DNA of 64,000 nt from the NCBI RefSeq assembly GCF_028453695.1, contig NC_135774.1, positions 434,001-498,000 on the forward strand, written 5' to 3'. A model generated the notes under the pieces. It was not told where the DNA came from. It saw nothing but the letters and a program-made list of their open reading frames with translations, and searched no databases. The position numbers were made by a program, and so were the translations under genes. Positions 23,643-36,153 of this stretch are shown piece after piece. Origin of the DNA: Augochlora pura. Lineage: Eukaryota > Arthropoda > Insecta > Hymenoptera > Halictidae. Positions within the stretch are counted from its first letter, which is position 1; every line of letters starts with the position of its first letter.

Positions 23643-24161
23643 AAAGTTCAAAATGCGCACTTAAAAATTTGTGGAAGCTGAGGTATCCTTAGCACCGATA
23701 TCGACGCAGAAAATGTAGAAACAGCATCGATGGCGATCGATCGGCCAGCTCTCGTTCGCTTCCACGACGAATCGAGAATTCTCTGTCCCGAAGGATCGGC
23801 CGATCGCATCGGTCATCGCCGAATGGGTTAACTTCCGCGACGAGAAGGTCGATCGCCGCGAGTTTCGATGCCGAGGCTGCGGCTCTGACTCACAAGAGAA
23901 ATGGGAATTCAATTTTAAGGTTGCATAGCACGCGTTCCGGACCAATTTATAACGCCGTGCCTCGCCGGCCGTTTTGAGATCGTGGGTGTGAGCAATTCTC
24001 CGGTTCATCTAACAATTCCTCAGACTCCCACGCGGATTCTGAACGACGACGCGACTTCGGGCGTCGACGTCTGTTCCCTTTGTGTTTGACCAACCAGCGT
24101 AACCGAGAAACGCGGGCTGACTTTATCTTTGCGCGACACGGCAATTCTCCTCTGGGCCCGC

Positions 24162-24224
24162 GTCGCCCGTCGCCCGTCGCCCGTCGCCCGTCGCTCGTCG
24201 CCCGTCGCTCGTCGCTCGTCGATC
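24162..24224. repeat. Heptamer array GTCGCYC x9
   Basis: Nine consecutive 7-bp units; GTCGCCC and GTCGCTC alternate irregularly and the last unit is GTCGATC. Confidence 0.97.
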
Positions 24225-24705
24225 AGTTAATCTCGCTGGCCGAGAACCGATCCGAAAAATCTATGAGCCAAAAGAGTTTCCTTCTTGAAACGAATCGGTT
24301 CGCGATCGGAATGTCGCGTTCGAGGCTGCACGAGTCGTCGACGTTCCCCGATTCTCGCAGATAGGGCATCGATTTTGTACGTCGCGAGAATAAAGCGGTA
24401 TCGACGCGGAACGAGAAGAAAATAATTTCTCCCACGCGCATCTCGGCGATGAAAAGTATTTTTTCAGGCAAAGACGTTTTCCATCCAAGGTCTCTACTAT
24501 CTTGCCGATTCGATTTACCGCGCGGGTACAAACGACACGGTTTCCTTGTTTCAGCAACGGCAGTCTAGAAACTGTGATCGACGCGATCTCACCACGACTA
24601 CCGCTCTTATTCCTCGAAGGAAATCGAAGAAAAGGAGCGGCGTCGCAGCCGCTCGATTGAAACGCGGAAAATGCCAGAAAAAAAAGAAGAATCGATGCTA
24701 CTCAC

Positions 24706-24799
24706 CGAGAACTCATGACTTTAAGCCGCGCAGAGACTTGGACGTTGCCCGGGATGAATTGGTCCAAGTAGCAGGTAGTAAGTTCTTCGGCGGCGTTTC
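24706..24799 (-). CDS. Candidate internal exon B (unrecognised protein)
   Basis: On the minus strand CTCGTTCTTCCCATTTCAG forms a near-ideal acceptor, and TCTCG|GTGAGTAG a good donor, 94 bases apart. One frame is open throughout and reads about 30 residues beginning NAAEELTTCYLDQ and ending ARLKVMSS. It needs one base from the preceding exon and leaves two. Candidate exon A (32322-32427), 7.5 kb upstream on the same strand, ends with one spare G, so the junction would give a Gly codon. I do not recognise the protein. Acceptor/donor pairs at this spacing are expected several times by chance in 64 kb, so the call is tentative. Confidence 0.22.
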
Positions 24800-25450
24800 C
24801 TGAAATGGGAAGAACGAGTTGTATAACAGGGTTTGCGGTTGCGAGTCGAGATAATGCGAAACGCGGGACAGCGACTTTCCCCGGTGAAAAACTCCACTTT
24901 CCCATGGCGTCCGAACGCGTCGCGACGCGACAACTATCGCTGATAGCTATCGCGATGCGTTCGGGCGCCGTGGGAGAGAACGGAAAATCGAATAATCGCT
25001 CGGAAAACGGCGCGGTCCCCCTTCAAATTTTTTTATGAAACGCCGGGACCATTCGCGATTCGTTTCTATGATAATTCGTGGCTGCGATCCTTCAGTCTTT
25101 CTGCGTTAATCGCGCTCGTCACTAAAGAATACGCATTGTATTATATAAAGTTTCTGCGCGTACTTTTCCCAAGGAAGCGTAAGCACGCGGTGATTTACCA
25201 AGATCGACTTACGGCTATACTTTACCGATAAAAGCCTCTTCGCTGCCACAATATTTACGACGCTTGTCTCGCCGCACCGCGCCGCGCAGAACTTCGTGCC
25301 TCGTGTTTCATGCAACCCCTATAGCCCGGATTAAATCGATGACCATGGTAGTATACTCTTTCGAATTACGTCGAGGACGTTCCGGGCGAGATTTACGCGG
25401 ACTTGATTCCCAGAGCGGCGATAGATTCGCAGGAGTAATCGGCGCATGGC

Positions 25451-25485
25451 GCTCGCCGCTCGCCACTCGCCGCTCGCCGCGCGCC
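25451..25485. repeat. Heptamer array GCTCGCC x5
   Basis: Five units; the third starts with A and the fifth is GCGCGCC. Confidence 0.93.
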
Positions 25486-25660
25486 CGTTGCCAAGTATCG
25501 CTAATTAATTCGAAGCCGCGTGGGTTTCCGTTGTGTGAGAACACGCGCGCAGCCTCGTCCGAGGCGGACTTTTATTCCGGCCGGGGAGGATTAATGACCG
25601 GCGACCGACGGCTGTGACCACATTTCACGCGTGTCTCGATAATTTCGCGGAATCCGGGCC

Positions 25661-25690
25661 GCGCTGCGCCACGCCGCGCCACGCCGCACC
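25661..25690. repeat. Decamer array ACGCCGCGCC x3
   Basis: Three 10-bp units with two base changes. Confidence 0.88.
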
Positions 25691-26123
25691 GTGACGATAA
25701 ATCAGGCCGATGTAGATGAAGTTCGTCCATGGGAAACCAGTTCGAGCGAGGTCGAAAGCGGCCACGATTTGTCATAGGCTTGCACGCCCGGTCTAATTGT
25801 ACCAGGGCCGCGCAATTATCCGCTGCTTACCGGCTAATTTAGTTGATTGGGACAGCATAATCGTTATCGCGCCGCGCCAGCTCGATATCGCTGCCCGCTT
25901 TTTACCCTGCTGTCGTCACCGTTCGCTGCAAAACAAATTGAAAACGAACCTTTCGAGTCCGGCTAATTTAATTAATAATGCGATTCGTAGGAGGAAGCAA
26001 GATCACCGAAACCAGTAATTGGTTCTCCTGCGAGATCCTTTCAGGGACAAGAAGGGAGCGCCGCCTGAAATTGTTAGCTGGGACTTTGGATTTAGAAAGG
26101 ACCGGGGGATCGAGTTCCTAGTC

Positions 26124-26147
26124 CCGACTCTCCGACTCTCCGACTCT
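26124..26147. repeat. Octamer array CCGACTCT x3
   Basis: Three perfect 8-bp units, about 115 bp before the largest heptamer array. Confidence 0.9.
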
Positions 26148-26263
26148 CGAGGTTGCAGCGATCCGATCTCGTCGATCCTCGGACTCTCGTTCTTGCGAGC
26201 ATACATCGATCGCGCCGAGCACCTACGAACACACCGGGTTACCTTCTCCACCGCGAGCCTGGC

Positions 26264-26340
26264 TCGGGTCTCGGGCCTCGAGCCTCGAGCCTCGGGCCTC
26301 GGGCCTCGGGCCTCGGGCCTCGGGCCTCGAGTCTCGTGCC
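26264..26340. repeat. Heptamer array TCGGGCC x11
   Basis: Eleven consecutive 7-bp units, the longest heptamer array in the window. Variants TCGGGTC, TCGAGCC, TCGAGTC and TCGTGCC cluster at the two ends, and a run of five perfect units fills the centre, as expected if homogenisation is strongest in the middle. Confidence 0.97.
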
Positions 26341-26535
26341 TCAGGGTTCCGGTTCCCATGGCACGAAGCCGCTATAGGCAACCTGCGAAACCGCTCATTG
26401 GTATTCCGAGAGAGTCGCTCGGATGGAGTGCTCTATTTTACGAGCGACTCTATACGGTGCAGACAAATTGGCCGGCGCGAGCGCCCGGTGTGAAGACGTT
26501 TCACGGGCTTTTTGCGACCGCAGATAATTGCAGTC

Positions 26536-26556
26536 GACGCGACGCGACGCGACGCG
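26536..26556. repeat. Pentamer array GACGC x4
   Basis: Four units of the GACGC family. Confidence 0.9.
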
Positions 26557-27019
26557 CCGCCCGAATTTCGCGGTGCTCGCACTGCCCGCCACGGATGGTC
26601 CCGGCGAACGCGTGACGGGCAACGGCAGTCTCGTAAAATGTTTATTTTAGGGAATCGAGAAGGTGGAATGGCGCGGCTACCTGGTCGAAACTATTAGAGG
26701 CGAGGCCGTCCGCATGCCGTCGGCGATTTCGCGCGCTGTTAGGTGGCTGAGCGGATGCCTCCAATTAGTATCGCCGTTCGAAGCCTGAACGCGTTACCTA
26801 CGATTATTTGCTGATTACTTTTAGCCGAGATTCGCAACCGAGGATTCCGGTTGGTAAATTCGGTTCCGACGGTAACCAGATTGGATGCGTTTGGACGTTG
26901 CGACGGTGTCGCGTCGGGACGTGGCTTGGTTCTTCCTCGTTCGTTCTCGAGCATCGTAACGAGGCGACGACAAAAGAAAAGGCTGCGCGCGGAGGACGAG
27001 CGAGGCCCGATAGGCCCGG

Positions 27020-27104
27020 CAGAGGAAAAGGGGGGGAAAAGGAGAGAGAGAGAGAGAGAAGACGAAAAGGCAAAAGAGAAATAAAAAAGAAAAGAAACGA
27101 GAGG
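27020..27104. repeat. Purine-rich block with GA run
   Basis: About 85 bp, almost all A/G on the plus strand, containing a GA dinucleotide run (27042-27059). Confidence 0.85.
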
Positions 27105-28460
27105 CCGATAAGCTGCGGCGCTGCCGCCACCGATGAAGCGGTTCTGGCCTAATTGGCTTCCGTTGCTCCGTTCATGGGCCGCTGGCTTTTCCCATAAATT
27201 AAGTTTACGCGACGCTTTAATTAAAGCACCGTGGGTCGCGACCCGCGCGCGTTTCTCGAGGCGTGGGGCGGGGGAACGGGGCGATAGTTCGATCGCGCGC
27301 CTTTCGGATCGCTATCCAATTTATTGCGAGAGCCGAAACAACTGCCGCGGTCAACCCCGTTGTCCGACGAGCTCCTTGAAAGTCTTACGGGCGATCCTAA
27401 TATTTAACGCTATTCATCCTTAACCGAGTGCATCTTCGCTCGACTGCCCTCCGACCGCTCTTCGCGGCTCGCGACGGCAACGGAAGCGAAACGATTCGAA
27501 CGCAGCTCGTTCCGCGGAAATTGACAAGTCTTGGCCGACGTCGCCGACTCGGAGATTGCTTGTCCTACCTGCAAGCCGACGTCCAGCCAAAGGAGTTAGA
27601 AAAGCGGAAAGACTCGTACGTCGGAACGCGTTAGCGCGGAACCGATGATAAGTTTATTTTCCATGCCGGCGTAAATTGAGAGTTTTCGGGGCTCGAGAAC
27701 GTCCGGAGAGCCGGTTAGACGGTCGTGTCAGCTGGTGTCCGCGGAGAGGTGCCCCACGGAAGAACCTACATCTACGTCGCGTATAAAATTCCTTGTCTCG
27801 TATACCAAATCAACTTGGACGAGCTACTTTCGGCCTGTCCTGTATCGAGTTCCACGCTACCGGTATACACCGAGGGTCATTCGATCCTCTCCAAGTTTCA
27901 CCAATCCGGCCACCTGTCATCAGCACACGCCTAATCCGTCGACGGCAAACCGTAAACCTCCGAGGCGGATCAAAAATCGTCCGAGAACGGAACGACTAGA
28001 ATTCGTACAACTTATCGTTTCATCTAGCATTTTTCCGACGCTCCTGAAAATTGGTATACGCGGTTAGGGATCTGCGACTACTGGTCCTGAAAAATCGAGC
28101 CGCGCGTCCGGAAGGTTGATTCGGCTCGGAAGCGAGGCTTTCCATTCCGAGAAACCAGCAGACCGACATCCTCCGACGCGTATCGGAGAAGCCACCCCGG
28201 TCCGCCGCGTTTACATGCCCGCGGTGGCTGCCTCTCTCCTCTTCGGGTTTATCCTCGGAGGATCGGCCGCACCCGCGCACAGCGTGCATCAACGGCCGAG
28301 ATAAAAGTTGGAAAAACGAGCAGAGAAACCGGCGCGGCGTCCAAGGGATTCGACGAGGACGCAGCGACGCGGCCGGACCGAAAATAGAAAGGAGATGGAC
28401 GCAGGACGCTGGAAAAAGAGCGAAAGAGGAAAAGACAGCAACAAACTACCGTCGGCTACC

Positions 28461-28500
28461 GAGGCGAGGCGAGGCGAGGCGAGGCGAGGCGAGGCGAGGA
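28461..28500. repeat. Pentamer array GAGGC x8
   Basis: Eight units of the GAGNC family, perfect except for the final base. Confidence 0.97.
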
Positions 28501-30393
28501 GGACAGAGACGGGGGCCGAGGCGATAGTGGATCAACACGGGGCCCAATTAAGCGGCCGAGTTCAGGCCCTATCTATTCGGAAAGGACGAGACGAGACTCG
28601 AAAATGTCAACCGGACGGACCGGACGTGTCGTTAGATCGTTAAAATACCGCTTGGCCGTCGTACTACCGAAAACTGGAGACGGTTCCAACGACCCACGAA
28701 ATCTTGTTCGCCTTCGTTTCGTTCGCTCTTCGGAACCGTTTGCTCCTCGGCATTGACGGAGAACATTCCATCGATGTTCGCGATAAGAGAATTAATTTTC
28801 CGACACTTTCCGTTTTCGAAATTTTTACGCTGGTTAGGAAATCTCAACAGACGCGAACGCGAACAGTTTACGCGTTGCTAGAATTTTCTTTCTCTGCGTC
28901 GGACATTTTGGTACAGAAAGAAATAAACGCGAAAGAAACCAGAAAGAGCTTGCAACGGCGAATAGACCGCTCTCGAACGGCAATCCCGATAGATGTTTCC
29001 GAAGGGGACTCCGTCCACGGTCAAACTATCGGGGTCTATTAAAGTCGGCTCAGTTTTCGCGTATAAAATATCCGAGCGTCCGAGAACGTGTTCCCGAAAC
29101 GCTCGCGCTCGGTTATTTATTATGCAAAGCGCGGGCCAGTTCGGTGGCTGCGGCTCGGCTCTCCTCAAATTGAAATTCTGGATAGCCCTTTCGCGGGGCC
29201 TTTACGGTACGAGGAACTATTAGAGGGTAATGAGTTTCTCCCGAGGTAGTATCCTATCTCTATGCCGCGTGCTAGCACGGTAGTGGCCCCGGTCTTATCT
29301 CGGCCGGCATCCAGTTCAGCCACTCCTTTCTCTAGTATCCTTCGGGCGTCTTTTTGATCCCTGCGATCCGCTCCCGCCACGCACAACCTACGAGCGTACC
29401 TTTCGTCCCGACTCCCGACTATTTAAGACGATTTAAGACGACCGTTTCCACCGTGTCCGATCTCCATGGAAAGTGGCCGGGCTATCGCGTAGTTTGGTCC
29501 CCGATAAACGATCGATTTCGACAAAGGTTGGCTCCTTTTGTCGGCCGGTCTCGGTCCCGGTCCTCTCGTCTCGAACAGCTTTTCCGTGTCGCTTTCCTCG
29601 AGCCGCCGTCGACTTACTAATTTCTCAACGTTTCTCGGACATACCCGACATACCATCCAGACGCTTCAGAGATCTCGATGTTTCTTTCCGGTTCTTGCCT
29701 TTTTCTTCCGGAATTTAATCCGACATAAATTTAATCGCGAATAAAGTAGGGAAAAGAAGAAGAAGAAGGGAGGGGGTAAGCGTCCTGGCTGCCGAAAAAG
29801 CCGATCGAAAGTCCTGTGCCGTACCAAAAGGATAAATATAAATCCTGAGAAGACCCAGAGAAATATAAATCCTGAAGGAACGAGGCCGTCGAAAGAACGG
29901 TGCGCGGCAGAACATAATTTCTTAATTCCAGTATAGAAGAGTGAGTAACTCCCGCGGTATAGTCGATGAAACGCGTCCCCCTGTCTGGGACCGGTCCGCC
30001 GGCAAAACACGGTTTTCCGTTCCGTGAGGCGCGGTGCCATTCTTTCGAGACCGACGAAGCGCAGTCGGCTTCGAAAAAAATTGCAGGGCGGCGGCGCGAC
30101 GCGACCCGACACGACGCGGGGACGTTTCAAAATCGCGCAAGGGAGCAACAGATTCGGCATTTCTCGTCCGTTTTTTTTTCTCCCCCCGTTGGTCTCGTCG
30201 GGGACAGGTTGACGCGAAACCGTCGAAAAACGCGCATAAAGCCGTACGTAGACGACGGCGATTCGTTTTACGGTCACGGAGGGCGTGCGGCCGCGAAAGA
30301 AATTCGCCGGCTCATGCATATACAGGGGAGGAGGACCGTTTCAATGGTATCGATAGCCGATCGAAAAACTGGTACAATCTTGCCGCGTCCCCC

Positions 30394-30414
30394 GCGGCCC
30401 GCGGCCCGCGGCCC
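30394..30414. repeat. Heptamer array GCGGCCC x3
   Basis: Three perfect 7-bp units. Confidence 0.9.
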
Positions 30415-31528
30415 GGGGCTCCTCCCTCTTCCCTCTGCTCCGCGCTCGATGCGTCTCGAGCCGAGACGAGCCCAATCCCTGACAGCCGGGCCTCACCTGG
30501 GCCTTTTTACGCGAGTCATTGTATTTGCGCGAGCGTGCCCGAAATATTAATCTCGATCGGCTCGCCTTCGACGGTCGGCCACCTGTACCATCGAGATACG
30601 GCTTCTTCACTCGTTGCCGATGCGTCCGGCGAACGCAACGACCGCTCGCCAATTGGTTCGAACACGGCTCGATAAGACGTCGGTCGTCTCTTCTTGCCTG
30701 CCCTCGCATGTATTTGCCCCTTATTTTTCGGACAGTCCGTCTCCTCCGCCTTCCGATTCTTTTAAACGTCGTCGATCCCGAGACGCTCCTCGTTCGTTCG
30801 CGAGACAACGTTGACCCGATTCCCTCGATTCGCCAATTTCGACGCGGACTTTGCTGGAACAGAGTTTGCGGTGCGTTATCCTTTACGAACAATGTTATTT
30901 AGAAATTGTGGGGAGAATCGATGCGGGCGAAAGGGTCTGAAACCCTGGCAGCCGGTCGCGGGACCGCCGACTAATTGCAAGTTAACCGAGAGAGCTGCGC
31001 GACGACTTTATTCGGCCGGAGAATAAACGTATCGGATGCTCGTTAGCTTTTCGAGCGGTCTCACGCGATGCGCCGAGATGCGGAGCGACGATTCGTCTGA
31101 GCGAGAGGAGGCCGAGGCCTCCGGTGCCTGGGCCAGGTTCTTTCACCGAGAAATTAACGTTTATCCGGCGGGAATAAATTCTCGATACACCCAGAAGCCA
31201 ATTATTCGCCCCACGCGGCGAATATAGGGCCCCGTGATCGCCTTGTTTCTCCGCCGACGTCCACTCGCTGATGTCCACAGCCCCGCGCGGCCGGCGAATC
31301 TCTATCGAACTCTCGCCTCGCCACGCCTCACTTCGCCACACTTTGCCTCGTCTTGCCTCGTCTTGCCGCGGCGGACCTCGGGAACGGCCCCGTTCGACAC
31401 CTCCGCGGCCTCATTAACGCCGCCGCGCCGGCGTTAATTATGTTCCCGAGAAACGGCCTAATTGCCGACAACTCGCCGGGGAAAGGGGGGGCACGCTCCG
31501 AGGATCGTTTCACCGATTTAGTTGAGAC

Positions 31529-31621
31529 CGAGAGAGAGAGAGAGAGAGGGGTGGGGGCAGGGAGGGAAAGAGAGGAAGATAGTGGGAGATAGAGATGAAG
31601 AGAGAGAGAGAGAGAGAGAGA
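31529..31621. repeat. Purine-rich block with two GA runs
   Basis: AG dinucleotide runs at 31529-31549 and 31601-31621 with purine-rich sequence between. Confidence 0.9.
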
Positions 31622-32321
31622 CCAGCGTGTCCGAACGAGATCAGCCGTGTTTACGTGCTAAGCAGACTAATAGAACCGATCCAGAAACTGGTTGCTGGCC
31701 GGATTTCGGGCTAACGGGTTAGGCCGCTTAGACCCGACTGCTTCGATAATGAAACTGGCAAATGTTTGCCTGGAAGCTTCGCTTCTTTCGCTCGCGAACC
31801 GTCTGCGCAGCGGCTTTTACGTAGCAGAATTATTCCGTTGTTCGTCGTAGGTTCGAGCTAGAGAGAATCTCGCTGCACCATTTCGCTTAGCTTTTACCGC
31901 GAGATAGATTTTACGACGATTCAAACTCGTTCCCGATCGCTTGCAACGATTCTCGACAGATCGCCGATTAAAAATTGATTTTGCTACCTTCCCCGAGGGT
32001 TGTAGAATCATCGAATCGCGCGATGCGAGCACGATCCTTCCGGCAGACCGGCCGATGCCAAATAAACGACCGGGTTCAAATCGACGAAGCATTCTTCTCT
32101 GTCGACCAGCGCGAATACCGATCGGTATCGGTATCGGTACAAAAAACTCATTTCGGCCTTTCAATCGATTTCTGTCGACGATGTGACGTGCGCCACGTGC
32201 AACATATTTCGCGGCAAGCCTCCCGATGAATTAAAGATACAGCGCCAGGTGTCGATGGAACCTCTCCGCACCTTCGTTCAGAATCTGGTTCCCGATTTGT
32301 CCGAGCGCGATGTCATCTTAC

Positions 32322-32427
32322 CTTTTTTTTTATCGGTCGCGCACGAAAAAACAACGACTCGACGACGAATTTCTTCGGGGCGCAGCTTGAATAAAACATT
32401 ACGGTATTCGACAAATTTTTCAATGTG
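32322..32427 (-). CDS. Candidate internal exon A (unrecognised protein)
   Basis: On the minus strand CCTTGCTTTTTTCATAGCAG is a very good acceptor, and AAAAAG|GTAAGATG a very good donor, 106 bases apart. The phase-0 frame reads 35 residues with ordinary globular composition, beginning HIEKFVEYRNVLF, then LRPEEIRRRVVVFS, and ending in three Lys. It leaves one G, which matches the phase required by candidate exon B at 24706-24799. A second frame is also open through the piece, which weakens the case. I know no family with this sequence. Chance pairing of splice-like motifs is a serious alternative. Confidence 0.22.
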
Positions 32428-34124
32428 CTGCTATGAAAAAAGCAAGGACGACGTGGACGTTTAACAGAAACGCGGCAGACTTTCGCGTGAGAACATCGTC
32501 GATGTATATAATTGCTCTCTTTCGAGACATTCCGTCTTCGAACACCGTGCGACCGCATCCGTCGCGAGGAGAACATTTTCCCGGTTTCTCGAAAAGAGGA
32601 AAAAAACGAGTGTTGAAAATAACATCCGAGAGCATGGGAGATTCTAATCGAGAGGTGTGCGACCGCTAACGAGGAATCCGTGCGAGGCGAACGTGTCGCG
32701 ATGGTTCGAAGCACCGCGAGGCGCGTCGTCGGTATCGTTGGCATCGTTGGCAGATTTAGGTAACAGGGCTAACCGTCTGTTTGCTTTAATTTGGACGCGA
32801 TAATTTCACGCGTGACGAGCATAAAATGGAATCGAGCCGTTCGGAATTCATTTCGGCCGGCCAAATGCATTCCGAGTGCTCTCGGTTTCGACAGAGAGGG
32901 AGACGACGACGACGACGACGGCGGCGGAGAGGCGAGCAGAGGGGGGAGACGGAGAGGGAGGCGAAACGAGCCCGAGGTCTCACTAAATTCCGTCCAATTT
33001 CGAGAGGCGGCCAGTCGGTGGCGGACTCTCCGCTGACAAAAAAAAGAAGCGAATCGACTGGCCAATAAATGATCCGGGATCGCTTATTTTGCTCGAAGAA
33101 ATTTGCCAGACTCCGGCAAAAACGGAGCACTTTGCGCCGCGGAGCGAAAGGATCGGCCGGGCAAAGGCGAAACGCTGTTTTATAACGGGGAACGCGTTTC
33201 TCGCGCTCGTATCCGCGTTTCTCGAGAGCCGCGTAATTATGCAATCTCTGGACTCGGGGGTACGGCTCGTGGGTGTACTTATTAACGTTCGATCGCTTTA
33301 ACGACGTTTTCTCGAGGGACGAGGCTCGTTCGTCCGGCTTTTAAACAAAACGAGGCTCGTAAACTTTGTCACCCCGGCCGAATCTTCGCACGCGCTGCGC
33401 CAACTGACTAAATAGCAGCACCATTTCGGGGACCGAGGCTCAAGCCGGATCGCCATTGTGCGCCGCAAAAATCTACGTTTCTAAGCTCGTGAAATATTCG
33501 GAGATAATGCGGGAACATCTGACGCGGGCAGCGATTTCGATAGACGATCGAATAGAACTATAGAGGATAGCGCCAGCGATCCAAAGACGTTGGATGCACG
33601 GAACGTGGCGTGACCGTCGCACGCGACCACACAATGGTCGCTCGTAATCTTACCCCGCGAGGAAAAAAAAGGAAAAAGAAGAAGAAAAAGGAGAGCGTGC
33701 CGGAGCTCTGCCTGCTATAATGCGAGCAACAGTCTCGAGATGCGACAACGACGGCGTCCATCTTGGCTCAGCCAGACCCGAGCCGCCGGCACCCTCTTCG
33801 TTGCAAAGTCGCGACCGATTAACCATCGACGATCGATCGCCGTAATTCGACCATTTATAGTGAACCGTCTCGAGCATGCCCCGTGGTATATTTAGCAACG
33901 CAGGCGCGACGAGGACGAGTATTCAAAGTTTGAGAGAAATGCGTGGAGAGGAGAGAGTAGCGCAGATTTCATTTTTCGCCTTTTTCAAAGTCGCCTTTTT
34001 CAAAGTTTGCCGTTTGCGCGTGAAATTGGTGCAGCAGGCGGAGAGGCTGACGAGCAAAGGGAAACGGAGCAGGCTCGTTGTCGGTCACGGTTATGGGAAT
34101 GGGAGGTAGTTTCTTGGTTCATGC

Positions 34125-34158
34125 TCGGCTCGTCTCGTCTCGTCTCGACTCGTCTCGG
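34125..34158. repeat. Pentamer array CGTCT with CGACT
   Basis: About six units of the GAGNC family read on the minus strand (GAGAC, one GAGTC). Confidence 0.92.
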
Positions 34159-34974
34159 TGTCCAGAGCCTGCCGAGTATTCGCAAAGATTCGTGGGGCAG
34201 AGTCGGCGTTCTTTACACCTCGTTGTTTCTCGCAAATTCTCATGGCTGGGAGCCCTAAATCACCGCGGCAGACAGTCGCCGAGCTGTAAAGCTTGCCGGA
34301 TAGCGGCGCGGCGCGGCGTGTGCAGCTACGCCGATGAAAGGATGCAACCGGGAGGAAGAGGACGGGTAAAAACCGTAGGAAAGGGGCCAGGAAAAATGCT
34401 GATAGTTGAGAAAGTCGGAGGCCTTACGACTTCCGAGGGATACCTCGTTAACTGAAACCGTGTTGGACGCGCCGGCGCATACCTTCGGTGCCTTGGAAAA
34501 ATTATCTGGACAATGGTTGTCGGAGGGTCTCGTGGCGTGTGACGAACATATCGTATAGAATTTATTTTATTTTACGAAGAACGTAAAACTCGAAGGAATC
34601 CGTGCTCGACGTTTGACCAGAGTCGAAATCGAACGTGGACTCTTTTAATTAATGCCGAACTGTTTTTACCGAAATGAAATTGGTGCTGGGCGCGAAACGC
34701 CTTTCCATTTCACTCGGGACGACGTCACGGATTCTTCGGCAGGGACATCGAGATAAATTCGAATCTCTCGTCGCCGTCAACGAAGACGACTTCGTCGACA
34801 GTTCATTGACGGGGTCCGAATAAAATCGAGTCTTCGGAAACGATTGTGGTGCCCTGGTCGGTGATGTTCGACTGGGAAATAAAGAGGCGGTTCGTATGCC
34901 GAATCGCCTCGCTTTGACGCGTAACGCGGCTCGCATTAAACGACGACTCTCTTCGGTGACGCAACGGGACGGAC

Positions 34975-35030
34975 GGCGGACGGCGGACGGCGGACGGCGG
35001 ACGGCGGACGGCGGACGGCGGACGGCGGAC
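34975..35030. repeat. Heptamer array GGCGGAC x8
   Basis: Eight perfect consecutive 7-bp units, the most uniform heptamer array here; a degenerate GGGACGGAC precedes it. Confidence 0.98.
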
Positions 35031-36088
35031 GCGATAGACCGAGTCAAATTAAAGGCTGAAATAATTCCCAGCTCGGAGCCATTTATTGCCAGAGATTCGG
35101 TTCCCCGTGGATCGAGTGCAGGTGATGTATACCTCAGGAATGTTTAGCAACGAGGGTATCAAAATTACATTCGTTCGTTCGGCTCCACCTGCTCTCGGAG
35201 CAAGCCGAACCGCGCGCCTCGCTTCCCTCCTCGCGTCTTTCGGCTCGCAATCGCAACATCGAGTCGCGTTCGTTTTCTACATAAACACATAGCACTGCGT
35301 CGGTGTCGACTGCCCACCACCGATCGTTCCCGTCGCTAATGAACGCTTTTCTTTGCACGTCGAAACGATTCGGCTCTTTAATCGGCGCGCGGATTCGTCG
35401 ATTCATCGATCCCTACGGAATCACTGTGATCAGAGTGACCGCCTGGGCGTTACACTCTGTGACAAAATGATCGGAAGCCGTCATTTTCGATACTTCTCGA
35501 CACCGATGATCCCGTTCACGAAGGTTCCTACGGTATCTCCTCGGCTGAAAAGCCGCGGGGTTACGCGTAGCTCGTCGCGTTCCTAAGATCGATCTGTTAA
35601 CTGATTCATCCTACACGGACCACTTCTCTTTCCAACGCTTCGCACTTTCCCCTTTTCGAGAAGGAAAGCGGGAAGGAAAGGTTGTACGGACCCAAATGTA
35701 CGAGGAGAAAAGTGCAAGACTGCTGAGCGATTTTGTCTCCGAGTGTACGCGATCGAAGCGACCGAGCGGCGAAATTGATCATCGGCGAGGTCTCGTAATT
35801 CTTTAAAGACTGTTGCACCGCGAGGCACCGGCCATAAGAGAGCGGGACGGTGATCGAAGGAGCGGCCACCGCGTTTATTAACGGAACACCGCCCGTTAGG
35901 AAGGGTTAGCTAAGGGGGAGGCACGCCGGGACCGTATTAAATGAGATTGCAGGTGATTGCAAAGTGATTTCGAGCCGGGACCAGGCATTAGCGGGCCGCG
36001 AGGCCTCGCATTTCGAGGGACACGAAACACACGAGGGAAGATGCGGCGAGGCGCCCTCGCTAACAAGGGTATCAAAATTGCAGCGGGC

Positions 36089-36153
36089 CGAGTCGTGTCG
36101 AGTCGAGTCGAGTCGAGGCGAGTCGAGTCGAGGCGAGTCGAGTCGAGGCGAGT
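36089..36153. repeat. GAGTC/GAGGC array with 15-bp higher order
   Basis: Pentamers of the GAGNC family. From 36105 to 36149 the units repeat as GAGTC-GAGTC-GAGGC three times, a 15-bp higher-order unit. Confidence 0.96.

Larger units (their letters stand above)
18001..25000. other. Non-coding stretch with pentamer and trinucleotide arrays
   Basis: Mostly non-coding. GAGGC-type pentamer arrays lie at 18891-18935, 20016-20067 and 20374-20408, and a GGC trinucleotide run at 23046-23081. The region 20070-20290 has lower GC and a small hairpin (TGCCAT/ATGGCA, 20139-20154). The segment 22160-22900 shows nothing I can name. Two candidate exons (23226-23642 plus; 24706-24799 minus) are listed separately. 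Confidence 0.55.
25001..31700. other. Non-coding stretch with heptamer arrays
   Basis: No gene supported. It holds the 11-copy heptamer array at 26264-26340, further arrays at 25451-25485, 25661-25690, 26124-26147, 28461-28500 and 30394-30414, and purine-rich blocks at 27020-27104 and 31529-31621. TAATTA-type islands occur around 25500-25510 and 25960-25985. From 27420 to 28440 and 28640 to 30360 I see only ordinary mixed sequence. Confidence 0.6.

Noticed and set aside
24162..24224. Tandem arrays as CRISPR
   Set aside because: Units are contiguous with no spacers, and the DNA is eukaryotic in character.
29666..30319. 217-codon minus-strand ORF
   Set aside because: Composition follows local purine/pyrimidine bias; nothing family-like in it.
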